A stretch of DNA of 50,540 nt from contig JAKEFK010000164.1 in NCBI GenBank assembly GCA_022616075.1, positions 1-50,540 of the forward strand, written 5' to 3'. The stretch is from a bacterium (GTDB lineage Bacteria; Acidobacteriota; HRBIN11; JAKEFK01). The notes beneath the pieces were generated by a model that saw only the letters and a program-made list of their open reading frames with translations, searched no databases and was not told where the DNA came from. Below are positions 20,101 through 27,941 of this stretch, piece after piece. A program made the translations under genes and the position numbers. Each line of letters begins with the position of its first letter. Position 1 is the stretch's first letter.

Positions 20101-20518
20101 GAACAGCAGGCATCCGGAACTTTCCGGGCTTGTGCTTTCGCTTGTGAATGAAAAAGGTGAAGCACAGGATGGGTTTCTGATGCTGCAAGAAATCTATAAC
20201 CTGAGGCTTGGGGCGGAACTCGTTGTTTTGAGCGCGTGTCAGACGGCTCTGGGCCAGGAAATGAAAGGAGAGGGTCTGGTAGGTCTGACGCGCGGGTTTA
20301 TGTACGCAGGTGCTTCTCGTGTGGTGGCGAGTCTTTGGAAAGTCGACGATAAGGCAACTTCACAGATGATGAAATATTTCTATACGGCGATGCTCGGCAG
20401 TCAGCGGATGCGGCCGGCCGCTGCTATGCGCGCAGCTCAGAAAACGCTTCGGAATCAAAAACGGTTTGAATCTCCTTATTACTGGGCAGCTTTTGTGCTG
20501 CAAGGCGAATGGAGATAA
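17120..20518 (+). CDS. Exported TPR-CHAT protease
   Basis: An 1132-residue protein. It has a signal peptide (1-20, ending LPA), a pre-peptidase-like beta domain (about 25-128), a long tetratricopeptide array (about 160-630, repeated GEA...LNNLGLV...AL.YYQQAL phrases), a helical linker, and a C-terminal CHAT domain (about 860-1132). The CHAT caspase-type dyad is visible: His991 in VHFATHGLL and Cys1040 in LSACQTALG, with the following GLVGLTRGFMYAGA. CHAT domains are clan CD cysteine proteases, and TPR-CHAT proteins act as triggered proteases, for example with gRAMP effectors in the cytoplasm. Here a signal peptide points to a periplasmic or surface enzyme. It abuts the sigma gene with no gap, so the two are coupled, and an anti-sigma gene follows. 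Confidence 0.9.
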   Translation: MNRYGCFLAFLLLIPAALPAQQFSLQLGESMEREIVTGETHEYRWTSSAGEFAHFVARQKENDLAMVITIRSSDAATIAEIYSPVSPPIPVPISVLPQLSGEYKLEIRSLEKDREPRRYEISFRELREATQQDTIRVNAEKAMLEAERLRSTGTKDLIIKSMEFYQQALPSYRELKDATGEAIVLAGLGRSHDALGEKKKAYDLFQQAVVIQRRIQNRSGEANILNYMGLVHDFLGERPDALKLLNQALETARQAQDRRAEALALNNLGLVNHNIGDSQKALEYYGQALPLHRAIKNLRGESTTLNNMGTVYLSIGEKQKALECLQKSLEVRRLIGDPAPIAIGLNNIGALYYSIDDFQKALEYYHQALRPYKEAGDPAGEAIPLHNIARVHQSVGEYQEALRFFKLALHLQRSVRYRAGEGVILSHIGQVYSLIGDQPKALNTFQEALEIHRETKNSSGEAMVLTNLGSVYESLGHKQKALEYFQNALALRRTAQDRHGEGIALNQIARVQLSLGDAQTALDLCEKALPLMTSSGSRRGEALTLDCLGSVKASLGEPQRAVELFDQASAIFHSVGDLRGEATSQQNASRIELNRANFVEAKRRLESVLTIAESLRSKMSSPDLRSLYFASIRDSYELYIDALMQLHRGDPSLDLHAAALHAAEKAKARTLLEMLAEAGVDFRQGVSIDLLRKENHLLKVLNAKAERQMRLLGEREKTKDLMTLAKEIDALTSQHRDLLAEIRSASPFYAAITHPQPLNVQEIQHQILGPDSVLLEFSLGEKRSYLWVVSQNHLESFELPARDDIEKTARKYYDVIRSNGDLKEIARAGTKLSRQLFSNVKFPQQKRLLIVPEGVLQYVPFSALPNLEQEIVILPSASVLATLRRERTKGTKTLAVFADPVFEKEDPRVAETGNASTEPMENEALLRSAEDFGIAGKVIFSRLIGTRREAAGMTSLVAPDQRREALDFEASKALATSDEISKYRIVHFATHGLLNSRHPELSGLVLSLVNEKGEAQDGFLMLQEIYNLRLGAELVVLSACQTALGQEMKGEGLVGLTRGFMYAGASRVVASLWKVDDKATSQMMKYFYTAMLGSQRMRPAAAMRAAQKTLRNQKRFESPYYWAAFVLQGEWR

Positions 20519-21103
20519 ATGCTTTACCGCAGAAAAGACCGGACCTTATCTCAAGAAGCTTTCGATAAACTTCTGGCCTGTCTCGATAACGATCGCGAGA
20601 AAGCGGGCAAGAAATATGAAACCATTCGCGGAAAACTCGTGAAGTTTTTCGAATGGCGCGGTTGTTCGCTTGCAGAAGATTATGCAGATCGTACAATCGA
20701 TCGTGTGGCCGCCAGGCTGCTGGAAGGAGTGGAGATCTCTCCGGTAAAGCCGTATCTTTATTTTCATGGCGTCGCATTGAATTTGCTCAAAGAATACTGG
20801 AGAGAACCACAAAAAGAGTTGCCTTCTTCTCAGTCAATGGATCAGAAATCCTCTCCACCTAAAGAAGGGTCGCAGAATGAGAGACTGCAGGATTGCATGG
20901 ACCGTTGTCTGCAATCTCTTCCGCCGGAGACCTGTTATTTGCTTTTCCAGTATCACCAAGCCGAAGGAAAGAACAAAGAGCGCAGAAGGAATCTGGCCAA
21001 AACAATTCGTGTACCATTGAATGCTTTACGGATTCGCGTTTACCGGATACGTCTTCAACTGGAAGATTGCGTAAAAAAATGCCTGCAACAAACGGAAAAG
21101 TGA
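20519..21103 (+). CDS. Sigma-70 family (ECF-like) RNA polymerase sigma factor
   Basis: A 194-residue basic protein with two helical parts: a sigma-2-like region (about residues 35-100, LVKFFEWRGCSLAEDYADRT and then AARLLEG) and a sigma-4-like helix-turn-helix (about 130-185, SLPPETCYLLFQYH then NLAKTIRVPLNALRIRVYR). A linker of about 20 polar residues separates them. The ATG follows the CHAT stop TAA directly, and GGAG inside the end of the CHAT gene is its ribosome site. The divergent sequence leaves the exact subfamily open. Its likely control partner is the membrane protein encoded next. Confidence 0.78.
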   Translation: MLYRRKDRTLSQEAFDKLLACLDNDREKAGKKYETIRGKLVKFFEWRGCSLAEDYADRTIDRVAARLLEGVEISPVKPYLYFHGVALNLLKEYWREPQKELPSSQSMDQKSSPPKEGSQNERLQDCMDRCLQSLPPETCYLLFQYHQAEGKNKERRRNLAKTIRVPLNALRIRVYRIRLQLEDCVKKCLQQTEK

Positions 21104-21166
21104 AACGGTTTTTTCATAAATGTCATTAGAATTTAGATGCGTGTTTTGTAACGCAGGAAATCCACC

Positions 21167-21964
21167 ATGAGCGATAACCATATATCAGATGACAGGCTGA
21201 TCCGTTATCTCCTGGGGGACCTTCTTGAAGCAGATCAATTGAGCGTGGAGACTGAATTTTTTCAGGACGATGTAACGTATGAGAAGCTACTTGCTCTGGA
21301 AGACGAGCTGATGTATGACTACCTGAGCGGGAAATTGCCATTGAATTACCGCGCTCGATTCCAAGAACGTTTTCTTACTTCTAAAAAAGGACAGAACAAA
21401 CTTGAATTCGCTAAAGCCTTGAATCAGAAAGTCTTTAGCATACCGGAAGCAAAAGTTACTTCCTCTAAACGAAATCTTCTTTGGGCCCTGGCAGCGGTTC
21501 TTGTCCTTGGCACTTTTACGTGGTTGATACTGCAGATACTGCATTTGCAGAATCAATTTCGAGAAGTGCTTACGGCACAAAATGATCTTCAGCAAAAGTG
21601 GAAAATGGAACGAAAGCCTTTGCCGCAAAATTTGAAAAGTGGGGAACCGATAACTTTGAGATTCTTGCTGAAATCCGGGAGGGTAAGGTCTTCAGACGAA
21701 AACCGGCAGTTGCTGATTTCCTCGCAGGCCAATCATGTACGTCTGGAATTGGATGTAAAGAATAGAACGAAGTTCAAAATGTTTCGTGTGGTTCTCCGCA
21801 ACGCCGGAGGTCAAGATATCTGGAGCCAGGAAGGCGGATCTCCCAGCGTAAATCTGCCGGCCAAGATTCTTGCCACAGATGATTACGAACTGTCTTTGTC
21901 TGGTTCCACAAACGGAGAATTCGAAGAGATTGCGGACTACTATTTTAGTGTGATGAGAAAGTAG
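21167..21964 (+). CDS. Membrane anti-sigma-like protein
   Basis: A 265-residue protein with a cytoplasmic N-terminal helical domain (about residues 1-95, DDRLIRYLLGDLLEADQL), a single membrane helix (about 104-124), and a periplasmic beta-rich domain (about 150-265). The N-terminus has the position and opening seen in anti-sigma factors of this lineage but lacks the HxxxCxxC zinc motif of classical ZAS proteins. It lies 63 bases after the sigma gene. It probably holds the sigma factor at the membrane until a periplasmic signal releases it. The exported CHAT protease encoded upstream is a natural candidate for that release, but this is inference. Confidence 0.72.
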   Translation: MSDNHISDDRLIRYLLGDLLEADQLSVETEFFQDDVTYEKLLALEDELMYDYLSGKLPLNYRARFQERFLTSKKGQNKLEFAKALNQKVFSIPEAKVTSSKRNLLWALAAVLVLGTFTWLILQILHLQNQFREVLTAQNDLQQKWKMERKPLPQNLKSGEPITLRFLLKSGRVRSSDENRQLLISSQANHVRLELDVKNRTKFKMFRVVLRNAGGQDIWSQEGGSPSVNLPAKILATDDYELSLSGSTNGEFEEIADYYFSVMRK

Positions 21965-22085
21965 CCTAATCGTCGCCGAACTGGCATCGTTCAAATTTGC
22001 TTCGCCTTTCCAGTAATTTACATAAAATCCGGCATTCTTGAAATGTTTCCTGGTTTTCGATCATTAGGTTTTGGCAGGAGGCCTT

Positions 22086-23414
22086 ATGTATATTGGTCTT
22101 ATTCAGTTAGTAGTTACTCTATTCATTGCAGCCTTTGTCCCAACTTCGGGTCTTGCGCAGGTTCCTCCATCTGTAGTAGTTGTAAAAACTAACCAAATTT
22201 GCCTGGAAGAAGCTCTCTGGCTCGATCCAGTTGGCGATCTCAGGAATCCGGAAGCCAAAAGCTATAGAGTCTCAAGTTCAGCTCCATCCGTTGCATCTGC
22301 GAAGTTTTATGCCCCTCGAAAAAATGATCTCGTTCCTCAACTGGTCATTACGGGAAGAGTTCCTGGCGATGTTGTTGTCACGGTTTCTGTTTTGCCGCCG
22401 GCAGAACCGAAGTCTGGACAAAAAGTCTTTAACAAAGCGGTCTACCTGATACAAGTTACTCCCTGTAACTTCCCGAAAAGCGCGATTCAAGGCGCGGAAA
22501 ACTATGTCGAGGTTCCTGGTGACACCTTGCAAATAACCGTCGCTCCGGAGGCGTTAACCGAAGAGAGCGAGTCTGTGTCTCGCCAGTTTCGTGCAATGCT
22601 TAAAAAAACGATAGCAGTCGCTCGCTTTGAAGATAATTCCCCATCTTCAGGACTGATTGGCTCAGGAATGGCCGATCAACTCGCGGATGCTCTAGTTCAA
22701 AGCCGCAAGTTTGTAGTGATTGAGCGTCAACTCTTGCAGGACATTTTAACAGAGCAGGATTTTGCAACGGGCGGCAGAGCTGCAGCTTCAAGCACCGCTC
22801 AAAAGGGGAGGCTTTTGCCGGCGCAGATTTTGATCAAAGGCGCAGTAACTGAATTTGAAGCGGAAAGGCAGAAGGGAAACACGGGGATTACGATCAGCGG
22901 GATAAGCTTGGGATCCAATAAAGTGATGGCCCACGTGGCGCTGATCCTGAGACTCATTGATACAACTTCCGGACAGGTTTTAGATTCGGTGCGAATGAGA
23001 GCAGAGGTGCAAGACAAAGGATCAAAAATTAACGTGAATGTAGGGCCGGTGCAGTTGGGGAAAGAAGATTTCAAAAAGACGCCGTTAGGAAAGGCGGCCC
23101 AATTTGCCATCGATTGGGCTGTTTCTGAAATTATCCTGAGACTGGAGAAGGTTCCTTTTGAAGGAAGGATTATTAAAGTGGAAGGCGATACGATCTATAC
23201 GAATATTGGAACGAGAAATGGAATCAATGAAGCTATGTTGTTTGATGTTTTTGAGCCGGGTGAAGAGCTTGTCGATCCTGTAACAGGGGAAAGTTTAGGA
23301 TCAGAAAAATCGAAGATCGGAACGCTAAAGATAATGACTGTTCAAGAAAAGTTTTCCAAAGCTTCCCCGAAAAGCGGTGGACCTTTTAAGGTCGGGATGA
23401 TTTTAACAGAATGA
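22086..23414 (+). CDS. CsgG/HfaB-like exported protein
   Basis: A 442-residue exported protein. After a signal peptide (about residues 1-24, ending GLAQ) comes a beta-rich N-terminal domain (about 28-125, resembling an Ig-like or pilus-assembly N domain). A CsgG-type domain follows (about 165-330): IAVARFEDNS, then GSGMADQLADALVQSRKFVVIERQ and LILRLIDTTSGQVL. A C-terminal beta part ends the protein (GRIIKVEGDTIYTNIG). CsgG forms an outer-membrane channel for curli, but many relatives are periplasmic or membrane scaffolds. No curlin gene is nearby. The ATG at 22086 is preceded by GCAGGAGG; a TTG at 22071 overlaps that site and is unlikely. Confidence 0.82.
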   Translation: MYIGLIQLVVTLFIAAFVPTSGLAQVPPSVVVVKTNQICLEEALWLDPVGDLRNPEAKSYRVSSSAPSVASAKFYAPRKNDLVPQLVITGRVPGDVVVTVSVLPPAEPKSGQKVFNKAVYLIQVTPCNFPKSAIQGAENYVEVPGDTLQITVAPEALTEESESVSRQFRAMLKKTIAVARFEDNSPSSGLIGSGMADQLADALVQSRKFVVIERQLLQDILTEQDFATGGRAAASSTAQKGRLLPAQILIKGAVTEFEAERQKGNTGITISGISLGSNKVMAHVALILRLIDTTSGQVLDSVRMRAEVQDKGSKINVNVGPVQLGKEDFKKTPLGKAAQFAIDWAVSEIILRLEKVPFEGRIIKVEGDTIYTNIGTRNGINEAMLFDVFEPGEELVDPVTGESLGSEKSKIGTLKIMTVQEKFSKASPKSGGPFKVGMILTE

Positions 23415-23430
23415 CACATAGGAGATTGTC

Positions 23431-23916
23431 ATGAAATTCAAACGTTCTTGTACTTTCTTTTTTCTGTTCTGCCTGTCAACCGTTTGTCTGGCAGCTCCGG
23501 AAAGGCCCTGCGCGAACGGAGAAGTCAGAGTGCGCCATGCCTATTCCGAATGCAATAAGAAGGATGGCTTCTGGTACGTTGTCGAAGACAACTATTATGC
23601 ATGTCCTCCCAAAGGAGCCATTAAAAAATATCGAGTGGCGGAGATTAAGACGGCCCAGAAATGCGGTGATGGACAACCTCGTCCGAAGATCGCCGGCACA
23701 ACTTTCAAGGCTCTTTCAGCAGATGATAGCTGCGTGTCTGCCAAGCAAATCGGATCGATCGTTATAGCTGAATGCATCGGTGATTCCTGGGCTCTATTGA
23801 CCTATGACCTTTACGAATGCCTGGACAAGAGCCGTCGCATTTCCATCCCGGCAAGTGGAATTCAGCAGACGACGACTCCTTGTCAGAAAGAACCTCCTGC
23901 GCCAAATGTCAGGTAA
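23431..23916 (+). CDS. Exported cysteine-rich protein, unknown function
   Basis: A 161-residue protein with a signal peptide (about 1-22, ending CLAA) and a mature part holding eight cysteines (27, 41, 58, 78, 101, 115, 130, 151) spread at fairly regular spacing, which suggests disulfide pairing. TAGGAGA lies just upstream. It begins 16 bases after the CsgG-like gene, so the two are probably one transcript. No family recognised. Confidence 0.68.
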   Translation: MKFKRSCTFFFLFCLSTVCLAAPERPCANGEVRVRHAYSECNKKDGFWYVVEDNYYACPPKGAIKKYRVAEIKTAQKCGDGQPRPKIAGTTFKALSADDSCVSAKQIGSIVIAECIGDSWALLTYDLYECLDKSRRISIPASGIQQTTTPCQKEPPAPNVR

Positions 23917-23927
23917 ACCGGCTTTCT

Positions 23928-23954
23928 TTGCTGTCATTAAAAGAATGACAGCAA
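23928..23954. terminator. Hairpin after the CsgG-like operon
   Basis: A perfect 11-bp stem (TTGCTGTCATT) with a 5-base loop AAAAG lies 12 bases after the stop codon. The following sequence has several T but no clean T-run, so termination is likely but unproved. Confidence 0.5.
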
Positions 23955-24042
23955 TATGCGGTTGTTTGTGAGCATGCTATCGTCGGCTCTTTGATACTCG
24001 TCTAATACCGCTCCGGCTATTCTTGCTTGCAGGAGTGGTGAT

Positions 24043-24867
24043 ATGAAAACTTTCGCAGCTGTTTGTGCAGTTCTCATCCCCTTCCTTTTTGATCCTGCCC
24101 AGATAAGAGGAGAAAGCGCTGATCCCTTGATTCAGAATGTCGTGCAGAACCTGAAGCAGGACATTATGATTCTGGCGGAATATGGCGCCCATCAACGGAT
24201 TGTCACGACAAAACTAACGGAACAGGGAACGCCCAATAGAGTTGACGAGAAGAATTTCCAGACAATCTGGGTTCACAACAAGCCGAAAAACGAGCTGGTC
24301 GCCGTATCTTGCAAAGAACTGGATGCCAGGACCGGCAAAGCGCGGCGTTGTTACGATGTCAGAAAAGCAAATTCAAAACAAAATTCGAAACCGGGCAAAA
24401 TAGAGTCGGAAATCAAAAAAATCCGTTGGACCGAGCTGTACAAAAATTTCAAATTTACCCTCCTCCCCAAAGAAGGAGAACACCATGTGTTTTGTTTCAG
24501 ACCGAAAGAGAAAGGAATATCTCCTAGCAATAGAATTGAAAAATTATTGACAAGAATGGCGGGAAAAGTTTGGGTCGACAATGAGTTTAATGTGGTGCGG
24601 GCAGAAGCAAAACTGGTGAGTCCTGTTTCCTTCGGTCTTGGAGTTGCAGCAAAGGTCCATCATATCGGAATTCAATACCGCCAGCAGGCATTTGAAAACG
24701 TCTGGCTGCCCTCATCTCTCAGTGTGGATTTCAAAGCAAAGGTTGCGCTGCTTCACACGGAAAGACAGCGCATCGAAGTTCTCTGGAGCCAGCCCTACCG
24801 CAAAACCGATGCGATTTGGGCGCACGCAAATCCGATTCCAGTCTCAAAGGCATCTACTCGTCGTTGA
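24043..24867 (+). CDS. Exported protein, LolA-like beta fold possible
   Basis: A 274-residue protein with a signal peptide (about 1-23, ending IRG) and a basic, beta-rich mature part. The C-terminal half (GKVWVDNEFNVVRAEAKL, then VWLPSSLSVDFKAK) resembles outer-membrane lipoprotein-sorting-type proteins, where alternating strands report on membrane-derived ligands. I cannot confirm that family. It starts after a possible terminator and is nine bases upstream of the c-di-GMP protein gene, so those two are likely co-transcribed. Confidence 0.65.
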   Translation: MKTFAAVCAVLIPFLFDPAQIRGESADPLIQNVVQNLKQDIMILAEYGAHQRIVTTKLTEQGTPNRVDEKNFQTIWVHNKPKNELVAVSCKELDARTGKARRCYDVRKANSKQNSKPGKIESEIKKIRWTELYKNFKFTLLPKEGEHHVFCFRPKEKGISPSNRIEKLLTRMAGKVWVDNEFNVVRAEAKLVSPVSFGLGVAAKVHHIGIQYRQQAFENVWLPSSLSVDFKAKVALLHTERQRIEVLWSQPYRKTDAIWAHANPIPVSKASTRR

Positions 24868-24876
24868 GATAAGTTC

Positions 24877-26592
24877 ATGAAAAAGAAAATCCTGCTTGTT
24901 GAAAATGATACGGTGCTTGCTGTACTGACAAAATTGGAGTTGGAAGATCTTGGCTATGACGTGCCGCAAATTGCTTCCACAAGTGAGAAAGCGATTGAGA
25001 TCACGCTAGAAAAGCGACCGGATCTGATTCTTATGGATGTCAAGCTGGACAGCAAGATGGATGGCGCAGAGGCGGCTGAGCAAATTCAGAATCATATTCG
25101 CATCCCGGTAATTTTCCTCACTGGTACTTCAGATTCGGAAACAGTCGAAAGATGTCTTGCTTCGAAACCGTATGGGTATCTCAAGAAGCCCTGTCGCAGG
25201 GAAGATCTTCAGGAAGCAATAGAACAAGCTTTTTTTCAAGAGAAACTTCTGCATCGCTTGAAAGAGGAACAGATAAAAGATGATCTGTTGCGTGATTCCT
25301 TGACCGGTCTCCCCAATAGGATTGTGGTTCAGGAGCGAATCAGACAGGCGCTGGAAGAGGGACAACCATTCGGGCTTCTCCACCTGGATATCGATTGCAT
25401 TAAACAAATAAACAACATCCTGGGGCACGATCTGGGAAATAGAGTTCTTCAGTTGTTTGCCGCAAAGCTCGAAGCATGCAAACGTCATGGCGACTGTGTG
25501 GCAAGACTCGGGAGCGATGAGTTCGCGGTATTTCTGAACCGTGTGGAGGGTGCTCAGGATGCGCTCGATCACGCAAGTCACATTCAATTTTTGTTGAAAT
25601 CACCACTGGTGGTGAATCTTCAGGAACTGTTTGTAACTGTAAGTATCGGCATCGTAACTGGCGGCACAGGTTACCTGAATGCGGAAAATGTATTAAGGGA
25701 TGCAGAAACCGCCAGCCAGAGGGCGAAAGCTTTAGGAAAATCCCGCACTGCTGTTTTCGACCGGACACAGAATTCCCAAATTCTCGAGCTTTTTCATCTG
25801 CAAAACGATTTGCGCAAAGGACTTGAGAGGAACGAGCTGGCTGTTTTCTATCAACCGATTGTTCAACTGGATACGAACAGGATCAGCGGTTTTGAAGCTC
25901 TTGTGAGATGGAATCATCCGCGACTCGGTCTGATTGGCGCAACCGAAATCATCCCTCTCGCACAGGAAAACGGCTTGATGCTGCCGATTGGGAAGTGGGT
26001 TTTGGAGGAGGCTTGCAAGCAACTTGCCGAGTGTCAAGACACGTTTGATTCTTCGTTGTCGATCCATGTGAATCTGTCTGCAAAACATTTATTGGAGGAA
26101 GACCTGGTTGGGGAAATCAAGCGCATTCTGAATGAAACAGGAGTGCCGCCAACAAATCTGAAAATAGAGATCACCGAACATTTCGCCATCGACTATTCGG
26201 AATCGGTTCTGAAAACTCTGACGGAACTGCAAGCGTTGAATATTGGTCTTCAAATTGATGACTTTGGCACAGGCTATTCTTCGTTGAGTTATCTCCATCA
26301 ATTCCCAATCGACGCCTTGAAAATTGACCGTTCTTTTGTGGAACGCGTAGATGCGGATTCAGGAGCCACTGAAATTGTCGGTATGATCGTGAACCTGGGC
26401 AAAAAACTAAATCTGAAGATCATTGCCGAAGGTGTAGAAACAGAAGAGCAGTTGGACCAGATTCAGCAAATGGGATGTGATCAAGTGCAAGGGTATCTTT
26501 TCTCAGTTCCCCTGGAGGCTCATAAAGCATTTCAGTTGCTGACTGAATTCAACGCCGATGGCTTTCATCCTTCCGAACCTTTCGCCGCATAA
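24877..26592 (+). CDS. REC-GGDEF-EAL c-di-GMP signalling protein
   Basis: A 571-residue cytoplasmic response regulator. The receiver (about 3-118) has phospho-acceptor Asp54 in ILMDVKLD and Lys in YLKKPC. The GGDEF domain (about 135-290) has a variant signature GSDEF (212-216); the upstream LTGLPNR and LLHLDIDC are normal. The EAL domain (about 305-560) has EAL at 340-342 in FEALVRWNHP, then DDFGTGYSSLSYL and IAEGVETEEQ, so the residues needed for c-di-GMP hydrolysis look intact. With a G-to-S change in the GGDEF loop, cyclase activity is uncertain. It probably acts as a phosphorylation-controlled phosphodiesterase. No partner kinase is adjacent, though two hybrid kinases lie earlier in the window. 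Confidence 0.95.
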   Translation: MKKKILLVENDTVLAVLTKLELEDLGYDVPQIASTSEKAIEITLEKRPDLILMDVKLDSKMDGAEAAEQIQNHIRIPVIFLTGTSDSETVERCLASKPYGYLKKPCRREDLQEAIEQAFFQEKLLHRLKEEQIKDDLLRDSLTGLPNRIVVQERIRQALEEGQPFGLLHLDIDCIKQINNILGHDLGNRVLQLFAAKLEACKRHGDCVARLGSDEFAVFLNRVEGAQDALDHASHIQFLLKSPLVVNLQELFVTVSIGIVTGGTGYLNAENVLRDAETASQRAKALGKSRTAVFDRTQNSQILELFHLQNDLRKGLERNELAVFYQPIVQLDTNRISGFEALVRWNHPRLGLIGATEIIPLAQENGLMLPIGKWVLEEACKQLAECQDTFDSSLSIHVNLSAKHLLEEDLVGEIKRILNETGVPPTNLKIEITEHFAIDYSESVLKTLTELQALNIGLQIDDFGTGYSSLSYLHQFPIDALKIDRSFVERVDADSGATEIVGMIVNLGKKLNLKIIAEGVETEEQLDQIQQMGCDQVQGYLFSVPLEAHKAFQLLTEFNADGFHPSEPFAA

Positions 26593-26700
26593 GTAACCCG
26601 CGTCACTACACTATATCGGGAATTACCACCACAAAGTATTTGCCTCGCGCTCCATCCTGTCCGTCCTTTGCTAACCCCAGAATTCGAAGTGGAGGTGAGT

Positions 26701-26733
26701 ATGCCCGAAAGAAGGAAAAGTCGGACGCTTTAA
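26701..26733 (+). CDS. Possible ten-residue leader peptide
   Basis: A strong Shine-Dalgarno, GGAGGTGA at 26691-26698, stands just before an ATG that encodes only MPERRKSRTL. Its TAA overlaps the ATG of the next small gene (TAATG). This could be a coupled leader or a chance frame. Confidence 0.3.
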   Translation: MPERRKSRTL

Positions 26734-26822
26734 TGCTCGGGACAATGGATCACACTATTCACATTCTAATCGGTGCGCTGTTCTTGATTGGTGTGCTTAT
26801 CACAAAAGCAGCGACACCATAA
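26733..26822 (+). CDS. Possible small membrane protein, 29 residues
   Basis: The frame encodes a short peptide with one hydrophobic helix (about residues 9-26, HILIGALFLIGVLI). It has no strong ribosome site of its own and could be translated by coupling to the leader frame that ends on its start codon. An in-frame second ATG four codons later is also possible. It ends 14 bases before ku. Small hydrophobic frames arise by chance, so confidence is low. Confidence 0.35.
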   Translation: MLGTMDHTIHILIGALFLIGVLITKAATP

Positions 26823-26836
26823 TAAGGAGGTTCATC

Positions 26837-27787
26837 ATGGCGGCAACGATTTGGAATGGACGGATTACTTTTGGATTGGTATCCGTGCCGGTGAAATTAT
26901 TTCGAGCAGTTGAATCGCATGATTTTCATTTCAATCTGCTCCATGAATCTTGCCGCAACCGCATCCGTCTTCAATATTATTGCCCGCATCACGGTCGTGT
27001 GGTGGAGCGTTCGGAATTGGTGAAAGGTTTCGAATATGAAAAAGGCAAATATGTGTTGATTGAAGCGGAAGAATTGGAACGGATCGAGCCGGATTCCAGC
27101 ACGAACCTTGACATTGAACAGTTCATCGATCTTTCAGAAGTCGACCCGATTCATTTTGAAAAGACATACTACGTTGGGCCGGCAGAAGAGGGAACGGAAA
27201 AAACGTTTGCGCTGCTTGCTACTGCAATGGAAAAGAAAGGACGTGCTGGAATCGGCAAATTGTTTATGAGGGACCGGGAGTATCTGGCGCTGCTGCGTCC
27301 GGCACTGGGTGGATTGGTCCTTCAACTGCTCCACTATGAAGATGAAATTCGCAAAAATGTGCACAAGGTCGATAAAGGAAAGGTCAGAGACAAAGAATTG
27401 GAGCTAGCTGAACTGCTAATTGACAATCTCACGGAAGAATTTCATCCCGAGCGCCATAAAAACGAATCTATTGAACGAGTGGAAGAGCTGATTGAGTCCA
27501 AGGTTAAGGGACGCAAGCTCACCGTATATCGTTCAAAACCCAAACCGGTCGTCACGGACCTCATGAAAGCTTTGGAGCAAAGTTTGAAGAAAACCGGCGG
27601 TGGAAAGAAGCCAGTGGCTCGCGCCGGTCAAGGCCTGCCGATTCCAAACTATGACAAACTTTCGGTTCAAGAGGTTTTGGGGCAACTAGAAGAGCTTTCT
27701 CCGAAAGACTTGCAAAAGATTCGAACTTATGAAGAAACACACAAGAAACGAAAGAGCTTAATGACTCGCTTGAAACAAACCGCTTAA
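26837..27787 (+). CDS. ku: Ku DNA end-binding protein
   Basis: Bacterial Ku, 316 residues, the homodimer that binds broken DNA ends and recruits the ligase LigD in non-homologous end joining. The start MAATIWNGRITFGLVSVPVK is the family signature. The core runs to about residue 255 (FHFNLLHESC, YYCPHHGRVVER, PALGGLVLQLLHY). The basic C-terminal extension (about 255-316) ends with a short helical unit, LPIPNYDKLSVQEVLGQL then KIRTYEETHKKR, like the SAP-like tail seen in some actinobacterial Ku. AAGGAGG precedes the ATG. No LigD gene is in this window, so the partner must lie elsewhere. Confidence 0.97.
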   Translation: MAATIWNGRITFGLVSVPVKLFRAVESHDFHFNLLHESCRNRIRLQYYCPHHGRVVERSELVKGFEYEKGKYVLIEAEELERIEPDSSTNLDIEQFIDLSEVDPIHFEKTYYVGPAEEGTEKTFALLATAMEKKGRAGIGKLFMRDREYLALLRPALGGLVLQLLHYEDEIRKNVHKVDKGKVRDKELELAELLIDNLTEEFHPERHKNESIERVEELIESKVKGRKLTVYRSKPKPVVTDLMKALEQSLKKTGGGKKPVARAGQGLPIPNYDKLSVQEVLGQLEELSPKDLQKIRTYEETHKKRKSLMTRLKQTA

Positions 27788-27808
27788 AATGCCTACGACC
27801 CCCTTCCT

Positions 27809-27848
27809 CTATCCGTATTTCTTGCCGTGGGGAAAGAAATACGGATAG
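27809..27848. terminator. Perfect hairpin after ku
   Basis: A perfect 15-bp stem (CTATCCGTATTTCTT) with a 10-base loop lies 21 bases after the ku stop. No T-run follows, so it may be an mRNA-stabilising structure rather than an intrinsic terminator. Confidence 0.55.
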
Positions 27849-27941
27849 AATGGAGCTTGAGCGGTTGGAAATGTCACGGTTTTCATACGTCCCGTGGCAT
27901 TTGCAAAAAAGCAATTGCTTCTACTGCGGAGGAATAGAACG

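Noticed and set aside
22071-22085. TTG start at 22071 for the CsgG-like gene
   Set aside because: It overlaps the Shine-Dalgarno of the better ATG at 22086 and adds five residues before the signal peptide.
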